This document shows, piece after piece, positions 7,801-14,441 of a stretch of 48,647 bases of DNA. Below the pieces are notes generated by a model. The model was given only the letters and a program-made list of their open reading frames with translations. It did no database searches and had not been told where the DNA came from. The DNA is from UBA1306 sp964396415 (GTDB taxonomy: Bacteria; Spirochaetota; Spirochaetia; Treponematales; Rectinemataceae). The translations under genes were made by a program, and so were the position numbers. Location of the stretch: positions 1 to 48,647 of the forward strand of contig CAYNFM010000017.1 in assembly GCA_964396415.1 (NCBI GenBank), given 5' to 3'. The stretch's first letter is position 1. Every line of letters begins with the position of its first letter.

Positions 7801-9891
7801 ATGCCAATTGACATCCATACGATGAGGAATATCGGCATCAGCGCCCACATCGACTCCGGCAAGACTACGCTCTCCGAGCGCATCCTCTTTTATTGCAATA
7901 AGATCCACGCGATCCACGAGGTCCACGGAAAGGACGGCGCGGGAGCCACGATGGATTCGATGGACCTCGAGCGCGAGCGGGGAATAACGATCCAATCGGC
8001 GGCGACCAATGTCGAGTGGAAGGACTACACGATCAATCTAATCGACACGCCCGGCCATGTCGACTTCACGATCGAGGTCGAGCGCAGCTTGCGCGTCCTC
8101 GACGGAGCCATACTCGTCCTCTGCGCGGTGGCGGGCGTCCAGTCCCAGTCGATCACGGTGGACCGCCAGCTCAAGCGCTATCACGTTCCCAGGCTCGCCT
8201 TCATCAACAAGTGCGACCGCACGGGGGCCAACCCCTTCAAGGTCAAGGCCCAGCTTTCGGAGAAGCTCGGCCTCAATCCGGTCTTCCTCACCATCCCCAT
8301 CGGTCTCGAGGACAAGCTCGAGGGGATCATCGACCTTCTCGACATGAAGGCCGTGTACTTCGACGGCGACAATGGCGAGGAACTCCGCTATGCGGAGATT
8401 CCGGCCCATCTCGTCGCCGAGGCCGCGAAATATCGGGAGGAGCTCCTGGAGTCCGCCTCCATGTACGACGACGAGCTCATGGAGGCGGTGCTCGAAGGCG
8501 ACGCCACTAACGAGCTGATCATCCGCGCCCTCCGCAAGGGTTGCATAGCGGAGCAGGTCGTACCGGTCTTCGTGGGCTCGGCCTATAAGAACAAGGGAGT
8601 CCAAGTCCTCCTCGACGGCGTCGCGCGCTACCTCCCCGACCCTACCGAGGTCACGAACATCGCCCTCGACCTCGACAAGGACGAGGAACAGGTCGTCCTC
8701 AAGGCCGATCCGGCCGAGAAGACCGTGGCCCTCGGTTTCAAGCTGGAGGACGGGCAGTACGGCCAGCTCACCTACGTGCGCATCTACCAGGGCGACATAA
8801 AGAAGGGCACGGAGCTCTTCAACACGCGCTCGCGGAAGAAGTTCAAGGTCGGCCGCCTCGTACGCATGCACGCCAACGCGATGGAGGATATCAACGAGGG
8901 CTACAACGGCGACATCGTCGCTCTCTTCGGCATAGAGTGCGCGTCGGGCGACACTTTCTGCGATCCTTCGCTCAACTACGCGATGACGTCGATGTTCGTT
9001 CCCGAGCCCGTGATCTCCCTCTCGATCGAGCCCAAGGACAAGAAGTCCTCCGACCAGATGGGCAAGGCCCTCAACAGGTTTACGAAGGAGGATCCTACCT
9101 TCAGGACCCACGTCGACGTCGAATCGAACCAGACGATCATCCGAGGCATGGGCGAGCTCCACCTCGAGGTCTACATCGAGCGCATGAAGCGCGAGTACAA
9201 GTGCGAGGTCGTGACCGGCATGCCCCAGGTCGCCTACCGCGAGGCCATCACCCAGCGCGCCGAATTCAACTACACGCACAAGAAGCAGACCGGCGGCTCC
9301 GGCCAGTACGGACGCGTCGCCGGCTTCATGGAACCCGACGAGGACAAGAACTACGAGTTCGTAAACTCGATCAAGGGGGCCGCGATCCCGAACGAGTTCA
9401 TCCCCAGCTGCGACAAGGGTTTCAAGGAAGCCATCAAGAGGGGCAGCCTCATCGGATTTCCCATCGTCAACACTAAGGTCACTATCAACGACGGCCAGTC
9501 CCACCCGGTCGACTCCTCGGACATCGCGTTCCAGCTCGCCGCGATCGGCGCCTTCCGCGAGGCATACGAGAAGGCCAAGCCGGTAATCCTCGAGCCTATC
9601 ATGAAAGTAGAGGTCGAGGGCCCGACGGAGTTCCAGGGCAACTTCTTCGCGTCGATAAACCAAAGGCGGGGCATCATTTCCTCATCCAGCGAGGACGGGG
9701 CCTTCTGCAAGGTCGAGGCCGAGGTACCGCTCTCGGAGATGTTCGGCTACTCCACGGTCATTCGTTCCCTAAGCCAAGGCAAGGCCGAATTCACGATGGA
9801 GTTCCTCAAGTACGGCAAGGTACCGACCGGGGTTTCCGAGCAGCTGCGCAAGGAATACCTCGAGAAGCGCAAGGCCGAGCAGGGCCGCTAA
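7801..9891 (+). CDS. fusA: Elongation factor G, mitochondrial/spirochaetal EF-G1 type
   Basis: 696-residue translational GTPase that drives tRNA-mRNA translocation on the ribosome. G1 is AHIDSGKTT (residues 15-23), G3 is DTPGH (82-86, catalytic His86) and G4 is NKCD (136-139); domains II-V follow at full length. G1 has HIDSGKTT instead of the HIDAGKTT of standard bacterial EF-G. Segments such as HEVHGKDGAGATMDSMD and ALFGIECASGDTF match human mitochondrial GFM1 more than E. coli FusA. This is the spdEFG1 subfamily known from spirochaetes, planctomycetes and mitochondria; a second EF-G for ribosome recycling is expected elsewhere. The gene stands alone, without the rpsL-rpsG-tuf neighbours of canonical fusA. 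AAAAGGTG lies about 10 nt upstream of ATG. Confidence 0.96.
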   Translation: MPIDIHTMRNIGISAHIDSGKTTLSERILFYCNKIHAIHEVHGKDGAGATMDSMDLERERGITIQSAATNVEWKDYTINLIDTPGHVDFTIEVERSLRVLDGAILVLCAVAGVQSQSITVDRQLKRYHVPRLAFINKCDRTGANPFKVKAQLSEKLGLNPVFLTIPIGLEDKLEGIIDLLDMKAVYFDGDNGEELRYAEIPAHLVAEAAKYREELLESASMYDDELMEAVLEGDATNELIIRALRKGCIAEQVVPVFVGSAYKNKGVQVLLDGVARYLPDPTEVTNIALDLDKDEEQVVLKADPAEKTVALGFKLEDGQYGQLTYVRIYQGDIKKGTELFNTRSRKKFKVGRLVRMHANAMEDINEGYNGDIVALFGIECASGDTFCDPSLNYAMTSMFVPEPVISLSIEPKDKKSSDQMGKALNRFTKEDPTFRTHVDVESNQTIIRGMGELHLEVYIERMKREYKCEVVTGMPQVAYREAITQRAEFNYTHKKQTGGSGQYGRVAGFMEPDEDKNYEFVNSIKGAAIPNEFIPSCDKGFKEAIKRGSLIGFPIVNTKVTINDGQSHPVDSSDIAFQLAAIGAFREAYEKAKPVILEPIMKVEVEGPTEFQGNFFASINQRRGIISSSSEDGAFCKVEAEVPLSEMFGYSTVIRSLSQGKAEFTMEFLKYGKVPTGVSEQLRKEYLEKRKAEQGR

Positions 9892-9920
9892 AGAACGGCC
9901 AAGCGGCCGAACGAGAATTC

Positions 9921-10079
9921 GACACGGAGATAAGGGAGATATCGGAGAGCGGGGAGACAAGGAAGAAGGGGGTTAAGGAAGAAGGGGGAAATGAGAGGTT
10001 TGAAGATCGTCTCTTCCTTCCTGCAATCCCCATCCCTTTCCCGTGATCTCCGTGCTCTCCTCTTCCTCCGTATTCCATC
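9921..10079. other. Intergenic block with purine-rich then pyrimidine-rich strand asymmetry
   Basis: The spacer between EF-G and the P-loop gene has no convincing coding frame. On the + strand, 9923-10006 is almost all A/G and 10008-10078 almost all C/T. Arms partly pair, for example CACGGAGAT (9923-9931) with ATCTCCGTG (10046-10054). The transcript could fold into a long imperfect hairpin, or the DNA could form a triplex-type structure. It contains the direct repeat listed separately. Confidence 0.5.
9961..9988 (+). repeat. Direct repeat of a 12-nt purine unit
   Basis: GGAAGAAGGGGG occurs at 9961-9972 and again at 9977-9988, separated by TTAA, inside the purine-rich half of the spacer. Confidence 0.85.
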
Positions 10080-10111
10080 GAGTATATGTTCTTCCGAGCT
10101 AAATGTTGTTT

Positions 10112-10140
10112 TTGCCCTCGGGGGCGTTTGGGTCTATAAT
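10112..10140 (+). promoter_or_regulatory. Sigma-70-type promoter for the P-loop ATPase gene
   Basis: A perfect TATAAT (10135-10140) is preceded by TTGCCC (10112-10117) at 17-nt spacing. It lies 20 nt upstream of the start codon, just after the purine/pyrimidine block, so the leader is short (about 14 nt) and consists mostly of the AAGGAG ribosome site. Confidence 0.6.
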
Positions 10141-10160
10141 TATGCCAACAAGGAGTCCAT

Positions 10161-10865
10161 ATGCTGAAAGAGGAGCTTATCGTCAAGAGTCCGGTCCGCC
10201 TCCTTGAGAAGTCCATCGAAGGCGGGCTCAAGGCGGGCAACATCGGCGTGATCGCCAGCCGGAAGGGCATCGGCAAGACGAGCGTCCTGGTTCAGCTCGC
10301 CCTCGACAAGCTCCTCCAGGGAGAGAAGGTCATCCACGTCTCCTTCACCGCCCACGCGAGCTACGTAATCTCCTGGTACGAGAATATATTCTCCGAGCTC
10401 GCTCGGCGCAGGAATCTCGAGCACCTCGGCGACGTCAAGGATTCCCTGGTCAAGAACCGCGTCATCATGAACTTCGCGCAGGAGGCGGTGACGATAGATC
10501 AGATACTCCACTCCTTACGCGCGATGATCAACGAAGGGGGCTTCAAGGCGAGCACCCTCATCGTCGACGGCTACGATTTCACGAAGTCGACGGGCGATCG
10601 CTTCGCCAAGGTGAAGGCCTTCGCGGCCGAGATCGGACTCGAGGTCTGGTACTCCGCCACGCTGGCCGCCGAGGAGCCGCAGCTCGACAAGAATAACGTG
10701 CCCCTCATTCTCCGGGACTACCTGGACTCGATCTCGGTCCTCATACTCCTCGAGCCCAAGGCGGAATACATCCACTTCACGGTCATCAAGGACCACGGGC
10801 GCATGAATCCCCAGGACCTGAGGCTCAAGCTCGACGCCAAGACGCTGCTGATCGCGGAGACCTGA
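10161..10865 (+). CDS. RecA/KaiC-like P-loop ATPase domain protein, function unknown
   Basis: 234 residues, cytoplasmic, with a single RecA-fold domain. The Walker A-like loop is SRKGIGKT (residues 33-40), with Ser in place of the first Gly/Ala. The Walker B strand is STLIVDGYDF (Asp136). The order resembles DnaB/RadA/KaiC-type domains, but no zinc finger, no helicase linker and no second catalytic domain are present. AAGGAG lies about 6 nt before the ATG. I do not recognise a named family; similar stand-alone proteins occur in spirochaetes. A DNA-binding or signalling ATPase is possible, but no specific role is supported by context. Confidence 0.7.
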   Translation: MLKEELIVKSPVRLLEKSIEGGLKAGNIGVIASRKGIGKTSVLVQLALDKLLQGEKVIHVSFTAHASYVISWYENIFSELARRRNLEHLGDVKDSLVKNRVIMNFAQEAVTIDQILHSLRAMINEGGFKASTLIVDGYDFTKSTGDRFAKVKAFAAEIGLEVWYSATLAAEEPQLDKNNVPLILRDYLDSISVLILLEPKAEYIHFTVIKDHGRMNPQDLRLKLDAKTLLIAET

Positions 10866-10917
10866 GCCTAGGGCCTTGCCTCGGCCCGGCTCGCGTCCTC
10901 GATCGCCGTGGCGCGCG

Positions 10918-10948
10918 GCGCTTGCGACGCCCAGCGCTTGCGACGCCC
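10918..10948 (+). repeat. Tandem repeat of GCGCTTGCGACGCCC at a contig end
   Basis: The 15-mer is present at 10918-10932 and 10934-10948 (period 16). The apparent third copy at 11089-11103 is the duplicated contig overlap across the N run, not an independent copy. Confidence 0.85.
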
Positions 10949-11143
10949 GGCGGCCCATGCTAGGCTCGGTCTCCAGAGGTAATCGATANNNNNNNNNNNN
11001 NNNNNNNNNNNNNNNNNNNNNNNNNNNNNNNNNNNNNNNNNNNNNNNNNNNNNNNNNNNNNNNNNNNNNNNNNNNNNNNNNNNNNNNNGCGCTTGCGACG
11101 CCCGGCGGCCCATGCTAGGCTCGGTCTCCAGAGGTAATCGATA
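10934..11143. other. Scaffold gap (100 N at 10989-11088) with identical 55-nt flanks
   Basis: The last 55 bases before the Ns (10934-10988) are identical to the first 55 after them (11089-11143). An exact overlap of 55 is what a de Bruijn assembler running at k = 55 leaves at contig ends. The two contigs therefore probably join directly, with no missing sequence, and the real P-loop-to-esterase spacer is about 120 nt, not 277. The left contig ends on the A of the esterase ATG. Confidence 0.9.
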
Positions 11144-12141
11144 TGGCCTTCTACGACCTTCCGAGGGACGAGCTCCCGAAGTACAGACCCGCGCGCCGCG
11201 AGGAGGAGGACTTCGACTCCTTCTGGGCATCTACCGCCGCCGACGCCGAAAAGCATCCCCTGGCGCCGCGCTTCGAAGCCTACCCGGCAGGTCTCGATTC
11301 GGTCGAGGTCCTCGACGCGTCCTTCGCCGGCTATGGCGGCCAACGCATCGCCGGATGGCTGATCCTCCCGGTCGCGAGCCTTCGGCCCTCGCTGCCCCTA
11401 TATCGCCGCGGACTCTTGCCCTGCATGGTCGAGTTCCTCGGCTACGGCGGCGGCAGGGCCTTCCCCTGGGACTTCCTCCTTTGGGCGTCCGCCGGCTACG
11501 CGCACTTCGTGATGGACAGCCGCGGCCAGGGCTCGAGCTGGTCGCCCGGCGACACGGCCGACGAAGGCGTCTCGGGGCCGGCCGTTCCGGGCTTCATGAC
11601 GCGGGGAATAGAGTCGCCCGAGACGTACTACTACCGACGGATCATGACCGACGCCGTCAGGGCGATAGAGGCCGCCGTCGCCCATCCCGCCGTCGACCCC
11701 GAGCGCGTCGCGGTGACTGGCGGCTCCCAGGGCGGCGGCCTCTCCATCGCGGCAGCGGCGCTTTCGAAGCGCGTGGGTTTCCTCATGCCCGAAGTGCCCT
11801 TCCTCTGCCATTATCGCCGCGCCACCGAGATAACGGACGACGATCCCTACGGCGAGATCGCCCGCTACCTCCGTACCCACCGCGGCTCGGAGGAGCGCTG
11901 CTTTCGCACCCTGTCCTACTTCGACGGCCTCAATTTCGCCGCCAGGACCAAGGTGCCCGCGCTCTACTCGGTGGGGCTCATGGATACGATCTGTCCGCCC
12001 TCCACGGTATACGCGGCCTATAACTGGCACGCGGGGCCCAAGGAAATCAAGGTCTATCCTTACAACAATCACGAGGGCGGCGGAACCTTCCACGCCCGCG
12101 AGAGGCTCGCCTTCGCGCAGACGAGCTTCGCGTCTCTATAG
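11143..12141 (+). CDS. Acetyl-xylan esterase / cephalosporin-C deacetylase family (CE7)
   Basis: 332-residue alpha/beta hydrolase removing acetyl groups from xylo-oligosaccharides and similar small acetylated substrates. The family signatures are complete: DSRGQG (residues 125-130, RGQ motif), the nucleophile elbow GGSQGG (Ser195), Asp281 in GLMDTICPPS and His310 in NNHEGGG. The length matches the about 320-residue CE7 norm. No signal peptide is visible, so the enzyme is probably cytoplasmic, acting on imported acetylated oligomers. AGAGGT lies about 7 nt before the ATG. Two assembly gaps flank it, so its true neighbours are uncertain, although gap 1 appears to be zero length. Confidence 0.92.
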   Translation: MAFYDLPRDELPKYRPARREEEDFDSFWASTAADAEKHPLAPRFEAYPAGLDSVEVLDASFAGYGGQRIAGWLILPVASLRPSLPLYRRGLLPCMVEFLGYGGGRAFPWDFLLWASAGYAHFVMDSRGQGSSWSPGDTADEGVSGPAVPGFMTRGIESPETYYYRRIMTDAVRAIEAAVAHPAVDPERVAVTGGSQGGGLSIAAAALSKRVGFLMPEVPFLCHYRRATEITDDDPYGEIARYLRTHRGSEERCFRTLSYFDGLNFAARTKVPALYSVGLMDTICPPSTVYAAYNWHAGPKEIKVYPYNNHEGGGTFHARERLAFAQTSFASL

Positions 12142-12142
12142 T

Positions 12143-12228
12143 CTATCTCGGGACCGATACTTCATCGATCAAGGTCCGCGAAATCGGATCGGAGCCTTGG
12201 GTCGGCGTCCATTTCATGATCCCGGCCG
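12143..12228 (-). CDS. Possible C-terminal fragment of an unrecognised gene, cut by gap 2
   Basis: A minus-strand frame is open from the N run down to a TAG at 12143-12145, giving about 28 residues that end in ISRTLIDEVSVPR. Third-position GC is about 70 per cent by eye, compatible with coding, but the stretch is too short to identify and could be chance. Its stop would abut the esterase stop, a plausible convergent arrangement. Confidence 0.25.
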
Positions 12229-12328
12229 NNNNNNNNNNNNNNNNNNNNNNNNNNNNNNNNNNNNNNNNNNNNNNNNNNNNNNNNNNNNNNNNNNNNNNNN
12301 NNNNNNNNNNNNNNNNNNNNNNNNNNNN
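12229..12328. other. Scaffold gap (100 N)
   Basis: Exactly 100 N, the conventional placeholder for unknown length. Unlike the first gap, the flanks share no visible overlap, so real sequence is missing, including the N-terminus of the MarR-like gene on the right. Confidence 0.95.
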
Positions 12329-12631
12329 GGCGGGCGCGTGAGCATGTCTGCCTTGCCCTAGGAGACGGTTCTCGAGCCCTCGGCGTTTACGAGAATGCTC
12401 GACAGACTCGAGACTTCCGGTTTCGTGGGTCGCGTTCCATCGCCATCCGACCGCCGGGCTCTCGTAGTAGAATGTACTAAGGGGCAAGCCCTCGAGAAGG
12501 GGTATTCGGCCCTTTCAGAAGCTGTGACTTCCATCCACTATCGAGGTTTGAGCGTGAGGGAGATCGAGACTTTCGAATCGACGATGGGAAAAATCGTAAA
12601 CAATCTCGAAAACGCCGAGTCAGATCGGTGA
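12329..12631 (+). pseudogene. MarR-family regulator, 5' end lost in gap, with an in-frame amber codon
   Basis: After the gap the frame reads a MarR winged helix: RVSMSALP, a TAG at 12359-12361, then ETVLEPSAFTRMLDRLE, GFVGR and PSDRRALVV, and a C-terminal dimerisation helix ending at 12631. The recognition helix and the wing with the conserved Asp-Arg-Arg are intact. The amber codon falls where relatives usually have Ala-Lys/Glu. It may be a real nonsense mutation, or a base error near a low-coverage contig end only 31 nt from the Ns. If the latter, this is simply a partial MarR gene. Its 3' end overlaps the convergent pgl gene by 12 nt. Confidence 0.65.
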
Positions 12632-13330
12632 GTCCAGGTAAAGCGCGCGATCGCCCGGCCCCGCTATGAGCGAGGCCGGGATGCCCGAATCCTCCGCCTC
12701 GAGCTTGCGCAACGCGGGGAGCTTGTCCGCTCCCTTGACCAGGAATATCCTCCGACGCGCGGACCTCAGCGCGGCGAGGGTCAGAGTCATCCGGTCGAGG
12801 GGCGGGAGCGGGGAACGGGCCGTCGCCGCCAGCCGTACCGCCCCGAAGGGCTCGGCAGGCGCGAGAAGAATTGGCGAAGCGGGAAATAGGCTCGCCGTAT
12901 GGCCGTCGGCGCCGAGGCCTAGGATGGCGAGGTCGAAGCCCGGCTCGGGGCCCAACGAAGCGCGGAGCTCGGCTTCGTAGCGTTCGCACGCGGAGGCCGC
13001 CTCCGCCTCGGTTTCCGCTTCCGGCCAAAGGCGCAGGCGAGGAGGCGGCGTCCACGAGCAGCCGGCGAAGGCTCGGGAGATCATATCGCCGTTGCGGGCG
13101 GCATCCCCGGGGGGAACTACCCGCTCGTCGCCGAGCCAAAGATCGACGGCAAGGCCCTCGAGAGACAGCGTGGACATCGCCCGGTAGACGGGCTCCGGCG
13201 TGAGGCCCCCCGCGAGGCAAAGCGAAAGGGAGGAGCGGTTTGCCTTCCGGGCCGAATCGGCCGCCGCAAGCAGCCCCGCTACCGCGGCATGGATCCACTC
13301 TGCCTCGCTCGAGAAAACGACGATCTGCAT
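12620..13330 (-). CDS. pgl: 6-phosphogluconolactonase (DevB type)
   Basis: 236-residue cytosolic hydrolase opening 6-phospho-gluconolactone, the second step of the oxidative pentose phosphate pathway. It shows the SugE/NagB-like sugar-phosphate fold with LCLAGGLTPEPVYRAM (phosphate loop), LWLGDERVVPPGDAARN and the catalytic region LAILGLGADGHTASLFP containing the conserved His. The length agrees with bacterial Pgl (about 230-240). zwf, the preceding enzyme, lies on the same strand about 1.1 kb upstream in transcription terms, separated by a + strand sensor gene. Confidence 0.92.
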   Translation of the reverse strand: MQIVVFSSEAEWIHAAVAGLLAAADSARKANRSSLSLCLAGGLTPEPVYRAMSTLSLEGLAVDLWLGDERVVPPGDAARNGDMISRAFAGCSWTPPPRLRLWPEAETEAEAASACERYEAELRASLGPEPGFDLAILGLGADGHTASLFPASPILLAPAEPFGAVRLAATARSPLPPLDRMTLTLAALRSARRRIFLVKGADKLPALRKLEAEDSGIPASLIAGPGDRALYLDSPI

Positions 13331-13401
13331 TCTTAGGAATATACGACTCGGGATTCGGCTTCGTACAGCCTGTCGAAGGCCCGGATTTCCCCCGCGCTTT
13401 T

Positions 13402-13430
13402 TTGCAATGCGACCTTCGATGAAGTAGACT
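13402..13430 (+). promoter_or_regulatory. Candidate promoter for the PAS/kinase-like gene
   Basis: TTGCAA (13402-13407) and TAGACT (13425-13430) with a 17-nt spacer, 65 nt before the start codon, within the 165-nt spacer divergent from pgl. Each hexamer matches consensus at four of six positions. Confidence 0.4.
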
Positions 13431-13495
13431 GAACGGGTATCTATTCGTGGCGGAGCGCCTGGGCGGTCGCGCCTCTAATGGATGCAGGTAAATAA

Positions 13496-14413
13496 ATGGA
13501 CGAAATTTCGAAGCGGATCTTCGAGTTATTGCCTCAGTATATCGGATCTACGGACGCCGAGATGCGCTGCCGGTACGCCAATCGGTCCTACGCTGAGCTA
13601 TTGAATAGGTCGCCCGCCTCCATGTTGGGCGTCCATGTCCGGGAACTTTGGGGTAAAAAGCTGTTCGATGAAGTGAGGCCCTTCCTCGAACGGGCATTGG
13701 CCGGCGAGACTGTCTCGTTCTCGAAGCGCATACGCCACTTCAACGGCGAACGGAGGTTCGGTAAAGTCGACCTGATCCCGGAGCCGGACGGCGGCTACAT
13801 GGTCGTCATGCACGACCTCGATGCCGTCGAGAGGCATTTAAAGGACAGGGAGCGCCTTATCCACGAACTCGATCACCGGGTGAACAATATCCTGCAGATA
13901 CTCCAATCCGTCCTGGCCCTCGAGGCCCAGGCGGCGCAAGGGAAGACATCCGCCGTCCTCGACTCGATCAAGGCCAGGGTAGACGCTCTGGCGCTCTCGT
14001 ATGAGCTGCTGAGCGGAAACGAGCCCCAAGGAGGGTGGCCCGCCGCCATCGTGCTCGAAAGAGTCGCCTACAGCGTCGGCCCGGGGATCTCGGCTTCCTG
14101 CTCATCCGATGCGAATCTCCTGATACCGAACTCCAACATCGAGACTTTCGTATTCATCGCGACCGAGATAGCGCGATGGGCGGCCGCGGATGGCGCGATC
14201 GCTCGAATCGAGGCTCGCCGCCTTCCGGAAGGCCTCGAGCTGGCCGCCGAGAGCGAGGACGGCATCGACCTCACCACGAGGGCCGGAGCGGCGGGTATCG
14301 CCCTCGTCGAGTCCTTCGCCCGACGTTGCGGAGCCGGTCCCCTGCGCGGAGGCAAGCGCCTATCCATCATATTCCCCCTGAGCGAATGCAGCGAGCCGTT
14401 GGCCGAAGAATAG
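13496..14413 (+). CDS. PAS-domain, HisKA_2-type sensor kinase with a degenerate ATPase domain
   Basis: 305 residues, no membrane segments. An N-terminal PAS domain (about 8-112) is followed by a HisKA_2/HWE-like dimerisation helix with phospho-acceptor His127 in HELDHRVNNILQ. The C-terminal domain (about 185-295) has the HATPase order but lacks key parts: the N-box that should read like NELVTNALKH is ATEIARWAAADG, keeping Glu224 but losing the metal-binding Asn. The DxGxG G1 box is replaced by SEDGIDL, and only a weak glycine loop remains (GAAGIALVE). Autophosphorylation is doubtful; it may be a sensor scaffold or phosphotransfer partner. No response regulator is adjacent. It stands alone between pgl and zwf. 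Confidence 0.8.
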   Translation: MDEISKRIFELLPQYIGSTDAEMRCRYANRSYAELLNRSPASMLGVHVRELWGKKLFDEVRPFLERALAGETVSFSKRIRHFNGERRFGKVDLIPEPDGGYMVVMHDLDAVERHLKDRERLIHELDHRVNNILQILQSVLALEAQAAQGKTSAVLDSIKARVDALALSYELLSGNEPQGGWPAAIVLERVAYSVGPGISASCSSDANLLIPNSNIETFVFIATEIARWAAADGAIARIEARRLPEGLELAAESEDGIDLTTRAGAAGIALVESFARRCGAGPLRGGKRLSIIFPLSECSEPLAEE

Positions 14414-14441
14414 CGCGAGCCTGCTTTACGGCGGGATCGCG

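Noticed and set aside
8038..9663. 541-codon minus-strand open frame opposite EF-G
   Set aside because: Antisense shadow with Leu/Asp/Val/His bias typical of reverse reading of a GC-rich gene; no domain recognisable.
9895..9913. GGCC/GGCC short dyad after EF-G as terminator
   Set aside because: Four-base arms and no T tract; likely chance in GC-rich DNA.
10989..11088. Frames that run across the N run and give short peptides with unknown residues
   Set aside because: Translation through placeholder Ns is meaningless.
11089..11103. Apparent third copy of the GCGCTTGCGACGCCC repeat, which with the first two could suggest a CRISPR-like or satellite array
   Set aside because: It is the duplicated contig end; only two tandem copies are supported, with a one-base spacer.
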